A stretch of 64,000 nt of DNA. Origin: Arcobacter sp. CECT 8986 (GTDB lineage: Bacteria; Campylobacterota; Campylobacteria; Campylobacterales; Arcobacteraceae). Each line of letters begins with the position of its first letter. The stretch's first letter is position 1. Position numbers and translations under genes: made by a program. The notes beneath the pieces are model-generated. The model worked only from the letters and a program-made list of their open reading frames with translations. It ran no database searches and was not told where the DNA came from. The DNA is taken from positions 124,001-188,000 of the forward strand of contig NZ_PDKG01000003.1 of assembly GCF_004116725.1 (NCBI RefSeq). Reading direction: 5' to 3'. This document shows, piece by piece, positions 14,259-23,611 of the stretch.

Positions 14259-14480
14259 ATGAAATTAAGTGAGCTTAACAAAGGAGATACAGGGATTATA
14301 TTGTCATTAAACTGCGATAGTTCTTTAAAAAATAGATTTTACTCTTTTGGTATTACAAAAAACACAGAAGTTTATATTGAAGAAGTAACATTAACAAAAA
14401 ATACTATTGAAGTTAAAATAAATAATACAAAAGTTGCCATAAGATTATCAGAAGCTGCAAAGATTGAGGTAAAAAAATGA
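14259..14480 (+). CDS. feoA: Ferrous iron transport protein A
   Basis: A 73-residue SH3-like cytoplasmic partner of FeoB. It has the normal FeoA length and pattern: KGDTGIILSL near the start, then LKNRFYSFGITKNTEVYI and a C-terminal VAIRLSEAAKIEV. Its stop overlaps the feoB start (ATGA). AAAGGATTTTAA precedes the ATG, and three Fur boxes lie upstream. Confidence 0.92.
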   Translation: MKLSELNKGDTGIILSLNCDSSLKNRFYSFGITKNTEVYIEEVTLTKNTIEVKINNTKVAIRLSEAAKIEVKK

Positions 14481-16588
14481 AAAATGAAAAGATTATTAAG
14501 ATTGCATTAGTTGGTCAACCAAATGTTGGTAAGAGTATGCTTATCAACTCTATTTCAAATGCAAGACTTAAAGTAGGTAATTTCTCTGGTGTAACAGTTG
14601 CAAAAGAAGAAGTTATCTTTAAATACAAAGATTATAGAATTGAAATAGTTGACTTACCAGGTTCTTACTCTTTAAATGATTATACATTAGAAGAAAGAGT
14701 AACTAAAGAATTTTTAGAAAATGAAAATTATGATATTATCTTAAATGTATTAGACTCTACAAACTTAGAAAGAAACTTATATTTAACATCTGAATTATTA
14801 GCCTTAGATAAAAAAATGATATTAGCATTAAATATGTCAGATGAAGCAAATAAAGAGAATATTTCTATAAATGCAGAACAATTAAGTAAGATTATTGGAA
14901 AACCTTGCGTAAAAACAAGTGCTGCAAATAAGACAGGAATTGATGATTTAATTCATCAAATTGTAAAAAAATATGAAAATGAAAAACTTCCAACAAAACT
15001 AATTTTTTCTGATGTAATAGAAGAAGAGATTTCAAATATTGTTAAGATTTTCAAAGAATCAAACTACAAAACAGATTCAACGTATAGAGAAATAGCTATT
15101 AAACTTCTAAAAGAAGATAAAAAAACTTATAAATTCTTCCATGATGAACCAATATGGACAAAACTTCAACCAGTTTTAAATGAAGCATTTGAACATATTT
15201 CAATTCACTATGATACAAAAGATATGGAAGATATCTTCAATGATGAAAAATTCTCTTTTTCTAAAGGGATTGTAACTGAAATTGTAACTGAGAAAAAAAA
15301 TAAAAAGAAAACAGTAACTGAAAAAATAGATGCCATACTTATTCATAAGTTTTTTGGTCTTCCAATATTTCTATTTTTAATGTGGGGATTATTCCAATTA
15401 ACTTTTGATATTGGTAATATTCCAATGGATATGATTGATGCATTTTTTGCAAGTTTAATTGATGGTACAAAAGAACTTCTAGGAGATAATCAAATCTCTT
15501 CTATTATTGCAGATGGTGCAATTGCCGGTGTTGGAGCTGTTGTTTTATTTATTCCAAATATTGTGATACTATTTTTTGGAATTGCATTATTAGAAACAAC
15601 AGGTTATATGAGTAGAGTTGCATTTTTACTTGATGGATTTTTTCATAAGTTTGGACTACATGGAAAATCATTTATTCCTTTAGTTACAGGATTTGGATGC
15701 TCAGTTCCTGCATATATGGCAGCAAGAACTTTAAAAAATGAAAGAGATAGACTTCTAACTCTATTTATTATAGGATTTATGTCTTGTGGAGCTAGGTTGC
15801 CTATTTATGTACTATTTACAGGTGCTTTTTTTAGTGAAAAAAATGCAGGAAATATTCTATTTTTAATCTATATTGGTGGTGCACTATTAGGATTAATAGC
15901 TGCAAAAGTATTAAAAGTAGTTGTATTTAAAAGTGAAGATGAGCCTTTTGTAATGGAGATGCCAAAATATAGATTACCTTCAAGTAAATTAATATGGCAT
16001 ACAGTTTCAAATCAAGCTATGATGTATCTTAAAAAAGCTGGTACATTTATTTTAGCAGCATCACTACTTATTTGGGTAGCAAGTAATTATCCTAAACATC
16101 CAGAAGTAGAAGCATCATTTAACCAAAAAATTGAATTAGCACAAACAGATGAAGAAAAAGATGCACTTGCAAATGAGTTATCTTTATATAATCTTGAAAA
16201 CTCATATTTAGGTTATGTTGGTAAATTTTCTGAACCTTTATTTGCTCCTTTAGGATTTGATTGGAGAATGTCAGTTGCTCTTGAAACAGGACTTGCTGCA
16301 AAAGAGATTGTTGTATCAACACTTGGAATTTTATATGGACTTGGAGATGATAATGATGAGAACTCAAAAGGTCTAATAGAAAAAATCAAAAATAATATCT
16401 CAATGCCAGCTGGTATTGCATTTATTGTATTTGTAATGATTTATCTTCCTTGTTTAGCAGCAACAATGGTATTTACAAGAGAAGCAGGTGGATGGAAATA
16501 TTTAGGATATTTATTTGTATTTACAACAGGAACAGCGTGGGTGTTATCATTTATAACATTTAATCTAGTATCAATGTTAGTAGCATAA
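14477..16588 (+). CDS. feoB: Ferrous iron transporter B
   Basis: A 703-residue inner-membrane Fe2+ transporter. The N-terminal G domain holds the P-loop GQPNVGKS (13-20), the switch region GNFSGVTVAKEE and DLPGSYSL (G3). A helical insertion follows, then a membrane domain with the two Gate segments, including FGCSVPAYMAARTLKNERDR and ETGLAAKEIVVSTLG. Length is typical of FeoB. It overlaps feoA by four bases. This is likely the main anaerobic or microaerobic Fe2+ supply that would feed the ferrosome-like compartment. Confidence 0.96.
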   Translation: MKNEKIIKIALVGQPNVGKSMLINSISNARLKVGNFSGVTVAKEEVIFKYKDYRIEIVDLPGSYSLNDYTLEERVTKEFLENENYDIILNVLDSTNLERNLYLTSELLALDKKMILALNMSDEANKENISINAEQLSKIIGKPCVKTSAANKTGIDDLIHQIVKKYENEKLPTKLIFSDVIEEEISNIVKIFKESNYKTDSTYREIAIKLLKEDKKTYKFFHDEPIWTKLQPVLNEAFEHISIHYDTKDMEDIFNDEKFSFSKGIVTEIVTEKKNKKKTVTEKIDAILIHKFFGLPIFLFLMWGLFQLTFDIGNIPMDMIDAFFASLIDGTKELLGDNQISSIIADGAIAGVGAVVLFIPNIVILFFGIALLETTGYMSRVAFLLDGFFHKFGLHGKSFIPLVTGFGCSVPAYMAARTLKNERDRLLTLFIIGFMSCGARLPIYVLFTGAFFSEKNAGNILFLIYIGGALLGLIAAKVLKVVVFKSEDEPFVMEMPKYRLPSSKLIWHTVSNQAMMYLKKAGTFILAASLLIWVASNYPKHPEVEASFNQKIELAQTDEEKDALANELSLYNLENSYLGYVGKFSEPLFAPLGFDWRMSVALETGLAAKEIVVSTLGILYGLGDDNDENSKGLIEKIKNNISMPAGIAFIVFVMIYLPCLAATMVFTREAGGWKYLGYLFVFTTGTAWVLSFITFNLVSMLVA

Positions 16589-16605
16589 GTTAAAACTTAT
16601 GTTAC
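16580..16605. terminator. Hairpin at the convergent feoB / fur-paralogue end
   Basis: GTAGCATAAGT (16580-16590) pairs with ACTTATGTTAC (16595-16605) with one G-U pair and a four-base loop, enclosing the feoB stop codon. It probably terminates feoB and, read from the other side, the fur paralogue. Confidence 0.6.
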
Positions 16606-16616
16606 TAATAAATCTT

Positions 16617-17063
16617 TTATTGGCAATCTTCACATAATCCATAAATAGTCATTATGTGATCACCTAAAATAAAGTTATTATTTTTTGCAACTTCTTTTTG
16701 TTGCTCTTCTATTACATCATCATTAAATTCTATAATTTTACTACAAGATGTACAAATCATATGGTCATGGTGTAAAGATATATTTAACTCATATCTTTTA
16801 GCTCCATCTCCAACATCTAGCGATTTTACTATGTTTAACTCTTCGAAAAATTTAACTGTTCTATATACTGTTGCAATTCCCATATCTATTTTATATTTTT
16901 GTTTTGCAATAGTCACTATATCTTCTGCACTTAAATGCTCATCTGTAAAATATAAAATTTTTAGAATATAATCTTTTTGATTAGAGTTTTTTAGTCCTAA
17001 TTTTGAAACAGTCTTTTTAAAATTATTTAAAAAAGATTCAAAACTCTCTTTATGTTTTTCCAC
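16617..17063 (-). CDS. Second Fur-family regulator
   Basis: A 148-residue Fur paralogue. It has the same recognition helix as the first (MGIATVYRTV), the metal site LHHDHMICTSCSKIIEF and the distal IYGLCEDC zinc pair. The start is taken as GTG at 17063, with AAGGA eight bases before it; the frame is open further upstream, but that part overlaps a better small gene. Shared recognition residues suggest it can see similar boxes. It is convergent with feoB and translationally linked to a 42-residue membrane peptide. Whether it senses iron, peroxide or another metal is not decided by sequence. Confidence 0.9.
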   Translation of the reverse strand: MEKHKESFESFLNNFKKTVSKLGLKNSNQKDYILKILYFTDEHLSAEDIVTIAKQKYKIDMGIATVYRTVKFFEELNIVKSLDVGDGAKRYELNISLHHDHMICTSCSKIIEFNDDVIEEQQKEVAKNNNFILGDHIMTIYGLCEDCQ

Positions 17064-17065
17064 GA

Positions 17066-17194
17066 CTAAAGTCCTTTTAATGCAATTATTAATAATCCTA
17101 AAAGAAAACCGCCTGCATATACTTTCCATAAGAAGCTATGCATTCGTTGATTATGCTTATAAAGAAATCCTTGTTTTGGGCTTAATCTTTTCAT
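17066..17194 (-). CDS. 42-residue membrane peptide coupled to the second fur gene
   Basis: A basic N terminus (MKRLSPKQGFLYKHNQRMH) is followed by one hydrophobic helix (WKVYAGGFLLGLLIIALKGL). AGGA lies seven bases before the ATG. The stop is two bases from the GTG of the Fur paralogue, and the AAGGA that serves that GTG is inside this frame, so translation is coupled. A Fur box (17258-17272) lies upstream. No family was recognised; a role with the regulator or with iron membrane machinery is inference. Confidence 0.65.
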   Translation of the reverse strand: MKRLSPKQGFLYKHNQRMHSFLWKVYAGGFLLGLLIIALKGL

Positions 17195-17257
17195 AGTAGT
17201 CCTATTTTATTTATTTTTAAAATATTACTAAATACAAACTTAATGGTATATTAATGT

Positions 17258-17272
17258 TGATAATAATTATCG
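17258..17272. promoter_or_regulatory. Fur box between the second fur operon and the 138-residue gene
   Basis: TGATAATAATTATCG matches 13 of 14 arm positions. It lies in the divergent gap, 63 bases from the small peptide start on one side and 56 from the 138-residue gene on the other, so it may control both. Confidence 0.8.
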
Positions 17273-17328
17273 TTTTAATAAATAATTAAGTTTACTTGAT
17301 ATAAGATTTTAAAACTTAAGGAGTGCAT

Positions 17329-17745
17329 ATGTTAAATATTAGTTTAGCTTTGGCTGGTCAAGTTGCAAGAAACGCATTAGTTGGTGCAATAGCAACAAAA
17401 GTTGTAGATACTTTTATTACAAATAAAGTTAATAATAAAAATGATCAAAAAAAATGGCTAAGAACAACAAAATTAGAAGCATTTTCAAAACTATCTCAAG
17501 AGATACTATCAATTGATTTAAATGAATTAAAACCAGATAGTGTTAGAAGTATAAAAGAGTATAGTGCAAAAACAATATTACTTTTGGATGATAGAAAGTT
17601 AATGACACAAATTGAAGATTATTTGACAAGTTTAGTTAATCTTGATAAATCATCAGAAGATAGTAGTAAAGATTTGAAGAAAGTTCTTGATAAAAAAGGA
17701 ATTGATTTAGTTATGAACTTAAACAAAAATTTGAAAAAAATATAA
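17329..17745 (+). CDS. Uncharacterised protein with hydrophobic N terminus, Fur-box-linked
   Basis: A 138-residue protein. The N-terminal 30 residues are Ala/Val-rich and weakly hydrophobic (ALAGQVARNALVGAIATKVV). The remainder is charged and helical, with a Lys-rich C terminus. No family was recognised. ATG 17329 is preferred to a GTG six bases upstream because AAGGAG sits at correct spacing. A Fur box lies 56 bases upstream. The glycine/alanine-type N terminus recalls the small membrane proteins of the ferrosome-like operon, a weak resemblance only. Confidence 0.7.
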   Translation: MLNISLALAGQVARNALVGAIATKVVDTFITNKVNNKNDQKKWLRTTKLEAFSKLSQEILSIDLNELKPDSVRSIKEYSAKTILLLDDRKLMTQIEDYLTSLVNLDKSSEDSSKDLKKVLDKKGIDLVMNLNKNLKKI

Positions 17746-18078
17746 TTATTTTATTTCAAATTTTGTTTCATAAACATCTTTTCCATCTTTAACTCTGAAA
17801 AGCCAAGTTCCTTTTTTTCTTCCATCTTTATATCTAAAATCATAAATTGACCCATGTTGAGGAGGAATAGTCATTTCTCTACTTCTTGAAAGTTCATTAT
17901 CTGGGTCAATCCATTCAAATACAACTTTCTTTTGAAAATCAACTCTATCTTGATTATATTTACAAATGATTGAGTTTTCATCTTCTAAAATAACACAATC
18001 TACTCTATCTTGTTGTGCTTCTTCTTGAGCAAACAAATTTGTAAATAGCAAAAACATTATAAAAGCAAATTTCTTCAT
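17746..18078 (-). CDS. Small periplasmic protein, unknown
   Basis: A 110-residue exported protein with a signal peptide of about residues 1-17 (MKKFAFIMFLLFTNLFA). The mature part has two cysteines (DCVILEDENSIICKY) that could form a disulfide. The C-terminal half resembles a small beta-sandwich, with the DFRYKDGRKKGTWLFRV segment. It ends exactly beside the convergent 138-residue gene. It follows a two-helix membrane protein gene by two bases and is probably in the trpA-bpt operon. Function unknown. Confidence 0.75.
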   Translation of the reverse strand: MKKFAFIMFLLFTNLFAQEEAQQDRVDCVILEDENSIICKYNQDRVDFQKKVVFEWIDPDNELSRSREMTIPPQHGSIYDFRYKDGRKKGTWLFRVKDGKDVYETKFEIK

Positions 18079-18080
18079 AA

Positions 18081-18293
18081 CTATTCCTTTTCGTTTATTC
18101 CCATATATTTTAATAAAATATATTTTATTGGTGCATAAAATGTCGTCATCACTACAACTGCAATTATTAGCTGTACAATTTTTCTAAAACTATTAGTATC
18201 TTCAAAAAAGACTAAACTTAAATAGTGACTTATCAATAAAGCAAGAAGTGCAGTAATCACTATTGAGATTATTGAAACTATATTATAACTCAT
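18081..18293 (-). CDS. Small two-helix membrane protein, unknown
   Basis: A 70-residue protein with two hydrophobic helices (about 3-25, YNIVSIISIVITALLALLI, and about 38-60, VQLIIAVVVMTTFYAPIKYI). ATG 18293 is taken as start; it overlaps the bpt stop by 11 bases. An upstream in-frame ATG at 18317 cannot be excluded. No family was recognised. Confidence 0.65.
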   Translation of the reverse strand: MSYNIVSIISIVITALLALLISHYLSLVFFEDTNSFRKIVQLIIAVVVMTTFYAPIKYILLKYMGINEKE

Positions 18294-19020
18294 ATTTTTC
18301 CCAAATTGTTTCTTCATCAAGTGAAGCCCTATTTTTTAGAACTTCAAAAGGTTTGTATAATTCTTTGTAACCCATTGAAAAATGATTTTTTATCCAATAT
18401 CCTAAATATATATGTGGAATTTCTAACTCTTTTGCTATTTTTATTTGAGCAAGTATAGAAAATTTTCCCAAAGATAAATCTGCATATTCATGGTCATAAA
18501 AACAATAAATTGCTGATATTGACTTTGGTAAAATATCTACTAAAGCAACTGCAACTAATTTTTCATCTTTAAAATATAAAAACTCTTTTGTAAATTTATC
18601 TTTTCCTTGAACATATGAACGAACATAATCATCAGGAGTAATTGGCTGATAAGGCCAATCTTTCTTTTGATTCATAAATCTATGGTATTTATCATATAAA
18701 TCTAAATGCTCTTTTGTAATAGTTGGTGTTTGTATATATAACTTAGTATCTTTATTTTTACTAATTACTCTTTTTTCTGATTTAGAAAATTTATAATTTT
18801 TTGCATCTATTCTCATACTTATACATTTTGTACAACTTTTACATTCAGGTACAAAATGCATTTTTCCAAATCTTCTCCAACCATGTTCTAACATATTTTG
18901 ATAATCTTCTACTGTACAATGATTTATATATCTATATCTCATATCAGATATTTCATCATCAAAATAAGAACATTCCCTATTCTCTTCTACAAACTCCAAG
19001 TCTTCATTTAATATATGCAT
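18283..19020 (-). CDS. bpt: Aspartate/glutamate leucyltransferase (Bpt, ATE1 family)
   Basis: A 245-residue aminoacyl-tRNA-protein transferase that adds Leu to N-terminal Asp/Glu and marks proteins for ClpAPS. The N-terminal half has C17SYFDDE and RYRYINHC, followed by FVPECKSCTKCISMRID, the ATE signature. The C-terminal GNAT-like part includes YCFYDHEYADLSLGKFSIL and HIYLGYWI. Length is typical of bacterial Bpt. It follows trpA by two bases. Aat, ClpS and ClpA are encoded within 11 kb downstream, completing the pathway. Confidence 0.93.
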   Translation of the reverse strand: MHILNEDLEFVEENRECSYFDDEISDMRYRYINHCTVEDYQNMLEHGWRRFGKMHFVPECKSCTKCISMRIDAKNYKFSKSEKRVISKNKDTKLYIQTPTITKEHLDLYDKYHRFMNQKKDWPYQPITPDDYVRSYVQGKDKFTKEFLYFKDEKLVAVALVDILPKSISAIYCFYDHEYADLSLGKFSILAQIKIAKELEIPHIYLGYWIKNHFSMGYKELYKPFEVLKNRASLDEETIWEKYEL

Positions 19021-19022
19021 AC

Positions 19023-19763
19023 TTACTCGTTGATTTTCTCTTTTATTTCTTTTGCTATTTTAGTTATGTTACTAATTTTTTCATTATAAGATAAAGAGTC
19101 ATCAATAATATGTTTTACAAATGCGCTCCCTACAATTACTCCATCTACACCAACAGCTTTCTCTTTACAAGTTTTTTCATCAACTCCAAAACCAATATAT
19201 AAAGGTGTATTTGAATATTTTTTAACTGTTTTTATTATTTGAGTTAAATCTTCATTTTTACCACTTCCTGTTATTCCTGCATAAGCAACCATATAAATAA
19301 ATTTTTCTGCATCTTTTACAATTTTTGCAATTCTGTCTTCTGTATGAGTTGGAGCAACAAATGTAATAATAGATTGTTCATATTTTTTTGCTAAATCTTT
19401 ATATGCCAATGCCTCTTCATAAGGTAAATCAGGAATAATTTCACCTTGAATATTAAAATCTTTTGCTTTTTTAAAAAACTCTTCCATTCCATAGTGAAAA
19501 AATGGATTTAAATATCCCATCCATAAAGTATCCATTTGTGGTGCTATTTTTGATGAAACATCAAATAAATCTTCTAATGAGAAATTATTTTCTAATGCTA
19601 ACAAATTTGCTTTTTCTATTACTGGCCCATCTGCAACTGGATCTGAAAAAGGAATACCTAATTCTAAAGTATCAACGCCAGCTTCTTTCATACTCAATGC
19701 TAAATCTACTGTAAAGCTATTTTCAGGATAACTAGCTGTGATATAACCTACAAGTTTTTTCAA
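19023..19763 (-). CDS. trpA: Tryptophan synthase alpha subunit
   Basis: A 246-residue TIM-barrel lyase that splits indole-3-glycerol phosphate and passes indole to TrpB. The catalytic Glu and Asp lie in ELGIPFSDPVADGP (about residues 36-49). The phosphate loops GITGSGKNED and GFGVDEKT follow. The protein is slightly short for TrpA but complete. No other trp gene is in the window. It heads a minus-strand set trpA-bpt-two small genes. Confidence 0.95.
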   Translation of the reverse strand: MKKLVGYITASYPENSFTVDLALSMKEAGVDTLELGIPFSDPVADGPVIEKANLLALENNFSLEDLFDVSSKIAPQMDTLWMGYLNPFFHYGMEEFFKKAKDFNIQGEIIPDLPYEEALAYKDLAKKYEQSIITFVAPTHTEDRIAKIVKDAEKFIYMVAYAGITGSGKNEDLTQIIKTVKKYSNTPLYIGFGVDEKTCKEKAVGVDGVIVGSAFVKHIIDDSLSYNEKISNITKIAKEIKEKINE

Positions 19764-19792
19764 AATAAAATCCTATATTTAACTAATTTGGC

Positions 19793-19798
19793 TATAAT
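19793..19798 (+). promoter_or_regulatory. Candidate -10 box for the panB-ruvB operon
   Basis: TATAAT on the plus strand, about 70 bases before panB in the gap shared with divergent trpA. No clear -35 is visible at standard spacing, so this is tentative. Confidence 0.3.
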
Positions 19799-19868
19799 AT
19801 TAACATAAACTAACAAGATAACAGATTAATACAGTACAAATTGTAAATTATTTTAAGGAAGAAATTTT

Positions 19869-20678
19869 ATGAGTATAATTAAAAATGATTTTGAAAAAAT
19901 GACTATAACAAAAATCAAAAAAGCAAAAAATAATAAAAAACTTACAATGATTACTGCATACGATGCACTATTTTCTAACCTTTTTAAAGATATAGCTGAT
20001 TTTATATTAGTTGGAGATAGTTTAAATATGAGTTTTGCAGGACAAAATGATACTTTATCTGCAACATTAGAGCAAATGATTTATCATACAAATGCAGTAT
20101 GTAAAGGTGCACCAGAGGCATTTGTAATTACAGATATGCCATTTGGAACTTATAATAATGAAAAAGAAGCTTTAGAAAATGCCATTAAAGTATATCAACA
20201 AACAAACGCAGCTGCTGTAAAAATTGAAGGTGGAGAAGATAGAGCACATATTGTAAATCATCTTACATCTAACTCAATTGCAGTTGTTGGACATATAGGT
20301 TTAATGCCTCAATATGTTAGAAGTGAAGGTGGATATAAAGTTAGAGGTAAAACTAAAGAGGATGAAGAACAACTACTAAAAGATGCAATTGCAATAGAAA
20401 AAGCTGGTGCATTTTGTATTGTTGTTGAGGGTGTTTTAAGTAGTGTTGCAAAAAAGATAACTGAACTTGTAAATGTTCCAGTAATTGGAATTGGTGCAGG
20501 AAATGTAACAGATGGACAGGTTTTAGTTTGGTCTGATATGTTAGGTTTCTTTGATGAATTTAAACCTAAATTTGTAAGAAGATATTTAGATGGAGCAACT
20601 TTAGTAAAACAAGCAGTGAATCAATATAGAAATGATGTGCAAGATACATCTTTTCCAAGCCAAGAAGAAGAGTATTAA
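19869..20678 (+). CDS. panB: 3-methyl-2-oxobutanoate hydroxymethyltransferase
   Basis: A 269-residue enzyme that makes ketopantoate in the pantothenate/CoA pathway. Recognisable PanB segments are TMITAYDALFS, VGDSLNMSFAGQNDTLSAT, HIGLMPQYV and PVIGIGAGNVTDGQVLVW; the metal-binding Asp and the catalytic Glu (VVEGV) are present. AAGGAAG precedes the ATG. ruvB starts three bases after its stop. Confidence 0.95.
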   Translation: MSIIKNDFEKMTITKIKKAKNNKKLTMITAYDALFSNLFKDIADFILVGDSLNMSFAGQNDTLSATLEQMIYHTNAVCKGAPEAFVITDMPFGTYNNEKEALENAIKVYQQTNAAAVKIEGGEDRAHIVNHLTSNSIAVVGHIGLMPQYVRSEGGYKVRGKTKEDEEQLLKDAIAIEKAGAFCIVVEGVLSSVAKKITELVNVPVIGIGAGNVTDGQVLVWSDMLGFFDEFKPKFVRRYLDGATLVKQAVNQYRNDVQDTSFPSQEEEY

Positions 20679-20681
20679 AAT

Positions 20682-21707
20682 ATGGAAAGATTAGTTGAAG
20701 TAGAACAAGTATCTTTTGAAGAAGAGAGTACAGAAGTAAACTTACGTCCCTCATCATGGGATGATTATATAGGTCAAGAGAAAATAAAAAGAAATCTAAA
20801 AGTATTTATTGAAGCTTCTAAAAAAAGAGCAGAAGCACTTGATCATATTTTGTTTTATGGACCTCCAGGACTTGGGAAAACTACACTTTCTTATCTAATC
20901 TCAAATGAGATGAACTCAAATATAAAAATTACAGCTGGTCCAATGATTGAAAAAAGTGGTGACTTAGCAGCAATTTTAACAAATCTTGAAGAAGGAGATA
21001 TTCTATTTATTGATGAGATTCATAGACTAAGTCCTGCTGTTGAAGAGATTTTATATCCTGCGATGGAAGATTATAGACTTGATATTATTATTGGTTCAGG
21101 ACCAGCAGCTCAAACTGTAAAAATTGATTTGCCAAGATTTACACTAATTGGTGCAACTACAAGAGCTGGAATGTTATCAAATCCATTAAGAGAAAGATTT
21201 GGTATGCACTTTAGAATGCAGTTTTACACTCATGAAGAGTTAGCCAAAATTATTCAAAAAGCAGCAATTAAATTAAATAAACATTGTGAAGATGATGCAG
21301 CTTTAGAAATATCAAGAAGAAGTAGAGGAACACCAAGGGTTGCTTTAAGATTACTAAGAAGAGTTAGAGATTTTGCGGAAGTTGAAAATGAAGACTCAAT
21401 CATAAGACAAAGATGTAAATATGCGCTTGATGAACTAGGAGTTAATGAGAGTGGTTTTGATGAGATGGATATAAATCTACTTGAACTTTTGGTATCAAAT
21501 AAAGGTAAACCAATGGGTCTTTCTACAATTGCAGCAGCACTTAGTGAAGACGAAGGAACAATTGAAGATGCAATTGAGCCATATTTACTGGCAAATGGCT
21601 TTATTGAAAGAACAGCCAGAGGAAGAGTTGCTAGTGTTAAAACATATGAAATGTTTAGATTATCTTATCCAAATAGTGAAAAAATAGAAGAAGGAACACT
21701 TTTTTGA
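20682..21707 (+). CDS. ruvB: Holliday junction DNA helicase RuvB
   Basis: A 341-residue AAA+ branch-migration motor. Walker A is GPPGLGKTT, Walker B DEIHRL, sensor 1 [18 protein letters not shown], and the arginine-finger and sensor 2 region is [19 protein letters not shown]-terminal winged helix ends at about residue 330. Length is typical. It is cotranscribed with panB and overlaps the next gene by three bases or so. Confidence 0.97.
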   Translation: MERLVEVEQVSFEEESTEVNLRPSSWDDYIGQEKIKRNLKVFIEASKKRAEALDHILFYGPPGLGKTTLSYLISNEMNSNIKITAGPMIEKSGDLAAILTNLEEGDILFIDEIHRLSPAVEEILYPAMEDYRLDIIIGSGPAAQTVKIDLPRFTLIGATTRAGMLSNPLRERFGMHFRMQFYTHEELAKIIQKAAIKLNKHCEDDAALEISRRSRGTPRVALRLLRRVRDFAEVENEDSIIRQRCKYALDELGVNESGFDEMDINLLELLVSNKGKPMGLSTIAAALSEDEGTIEDAIEPYLLANGFIERTARGRVASVKTYEMFRLSYPNSEKIEEGTLF

Positions 21708-22738
21708 AACCACAACATTTTTTAATTGCCATTGGAATTGGAGTTTTATTTTTTTTAATTCAATTATTTGATCCTTTTCTAAAAGCAATTTTTGTAGCTT
21801 TTTTATTAACTGTTGCAACAAACTCTTTAAATATTACTTTATCAAACAAGATAAAAAGTCAAACATTTAGTTCTATACTAATGACTATATTTTTAGCAGT
21901 TATATTTTTTGTTCCTGTTATGTATTGCATATTCTCTTTTGCTAATTATTTAAATAAACTAGACCAACAAGCAGTAATAAATAATTATCAACAAATAGAA
22001 CAATGGATAATGGATATTCCAAATAAGTATGAGTTTGTAAAACAACAATTAACACTTATTTTAGATAAATTTGATATTGCAGAAACACTAAAAAATATGT
22101 TATCAATTGGTGCATATTTAGGAAAAAACTCTGCTTCATTTATGACAGATATGATTCTTATTTTAGTGTTTTATTTCTTCTTTACACTATATGGAACAAG
22201 TATTTCTCACTATGTAAAAGACCTATTACCTTTAAAAAAAGAGGATGCAAATACACTATTTAACGAATCTTCAAATGTTATGAGTATTGTTTTATATTCA
22301 ATACTAATAACTGCAATATTTGAAGGAATGCTATTTGGGTTTTTTATATCAAACTATGGATATAACGGCTTTTTACTTGGAGTTTTATATGGATTTGCTT
22401 CATTAATTCCTGTTGTTGGAGGACTTATTATGTGGCTTCCAATATCAATATATGAAATCTTTAAAGGCAATGTTTATGATGCTATTGTAATTATTTGTTA
22501 TTCAATCATTGTTATTTCAATTATTGCAGATACTTTTATAAAACCTATTATTATAAAATATATAAATCAAAGAATAGTAAAAACACCAACAAAAATAAAT
22601 GAACTACTAATATTTTTCTCTATTCTTGCTGGTCTTTCTACATTTGGATTTTGGGGAATGATTATTGGTCCTGCTATGGTAACTTTCTTTATATCAATTA
22701 TACAACTTCTAAAAAAGTATAATTCTGATATGATATAA
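21704..22738 (+). CDS. AI-2E family (PerM-type) permease
   Basis: A 344-residue membrane protein with about seven to eight helices. The family C-terminal signature appears as [20 protein letters not shown] and, later, [20 protein letters not shown]. Family members include AI-2 exporter TqsA and Na+/H+ antiporter-like proteins, so the substrate is open. The start is TTG (21704) overlapping the ruvB stop (TTGA), supported by AGAAGGA eight bases upstream. Confidence 0.88.
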   Translation: MKPQHFLIAIGIGVLFFLIQLFDPFLKAIFVAFLLTVATNSLNITLSNKIKSQTFSSILMTIFLAVIFFVPVMYCIFSFANYLNKLDQQAVINNYQQIEQWIMDIPNKYEFVKQQLTLILDKFDIAETLKNMLSIGAYLGKNSASFMTDMILILVFYFFFTLYGTSISHYVKDLLPLKKEDANTLFNESSNVMSIVLYSILITAIFEGMLFGFFISNYGYNGFLLGVLYGFASLIPVVGGLIMWLPISIYEIFKGNVYDAIVIICYSIIVISIIADTFIKPIIIKYINQRIVKTPTKINELLIFFSILAGLSTFGFWGMIIGPAMVTFFISIIQLLKKYNSDMI

Positions 22739-22766
22739 TAAGAAAAATAACAAAAAGTGGTAACCT

Positions 22767-23609
22767 ATGAATATTGATTTAAAAGAATTAAAAACCATAA
22801 CATTGTTATATGTAGAAGATGATGAGATGACAAAAGCACAAACGATTAGTGTTTTTGAAAAGATATTCCAAAAAGTACTTACAGCTAGTGATGGAGAAGA
22901 AGGCTTAGAACTTTTTAATAAAAATATTGACTCTATTGATGCTATTGTTACAGATTTGAATCTTCCTAAAATGACTGGATTAAAAATGGCAGAAGAGATT
23001 CATAAAATTTCTCAAAATGTTCCAGTAATTTTCACAACGGCTTACACAGATGAAGATACACTATTAAAAGCAATTTCATTAAATGTAGATAGCTACATAA
23101 CAAAACCTATTAAAATAAAAGATTTAACAGAAACTATTTTAATGTATGTAAAAAAATATAGAGAGAAGCAAAATCTTTATGATACAACAAAAGCTTTAGC
23201 AAGTGAGATGAAAACAACTAGAAAAGATTATGATAAATTAAAAGACAAATTTGACATAATAGAAAAAAAACTAGATTTTTATAAATTTTTGTCTGAACAA
23301 TTTATTGCTTATGTCAAACTAGATAGTTATGGAGTAATTCAAAGTGTTTCACCCCAATTTATAAATATTTATAAATATCCAATGAGTGACTTAATTGGTA
23401 AACCAATTAGTACAATTACAAATAATGCTTCAAATATTCAAAAAAAGATGCTTGAAGTACTAAAGAAAAAAGAGGCACTTGGATTTGAAGAGAAGTTTAT
23501 TACTTTTGATAAAGAGGAGTTTACATTTCATAATATAATATATCCTCTTTATGAAAACAGTGATGAATATGCTACTGGGTATATGATTTATCAATCACTG
23601 GCGAGATAA
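22767..23609 (+). CDS. Response regulator with REC, coiled-coil and PAS domains
   Basis: A 280-residue protein. The REC domain spans about 10-130, with acidic pair E17/D18/D19, phospho-acceptor D63 (IVTDLNLP) and the conserved KPI Lys near residue 111. A helical linker follows at about 135-185, then a PAS-like domain (about 190-280, KLDSYGVIQSVSPQFINIY). There is no DNA-binding or enzymatic output, so it probably signals by protein contact. No histidine kinase adjoins it; the Cache-type kinase at 29954-31942 is a possible partner. Confidence 0.88.
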   Translation: MNIDLKELKTITLLYVEDDEMTKAQTISVFEKIFQKVLTASDGEEGLELFNKNIDSIDAIVTDLNLPKMTGLKMAEEIHKISQNVPVIFTTAYTDEDTLLKAISLNVDSYITKPIKIKDLTETILMYVKKYREKQNLYDTTKALASEMKTTRKDYDKLKDKFDIIEKKLDFYKFLSEQFIAYVKLDSYGVIQSVSPQFINIYKYPMSDLIGKPISTITNNASNIQKKMLEVLKKKEALGFEEKFITFDKEEFTFHNIIYPLYENSDEYATGYMIYQSLAR

Positions 23610-23611
23610 AA

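Noticed and set aside
16617-17129. A longer Fur paralogue starting at 17129.
   Set aside because: The extra N-terminal 22 residues overlap a better small gene and have no ribosome-binding site. GTG 17063 has AAGGA at the right distance and gives normal Fur length.
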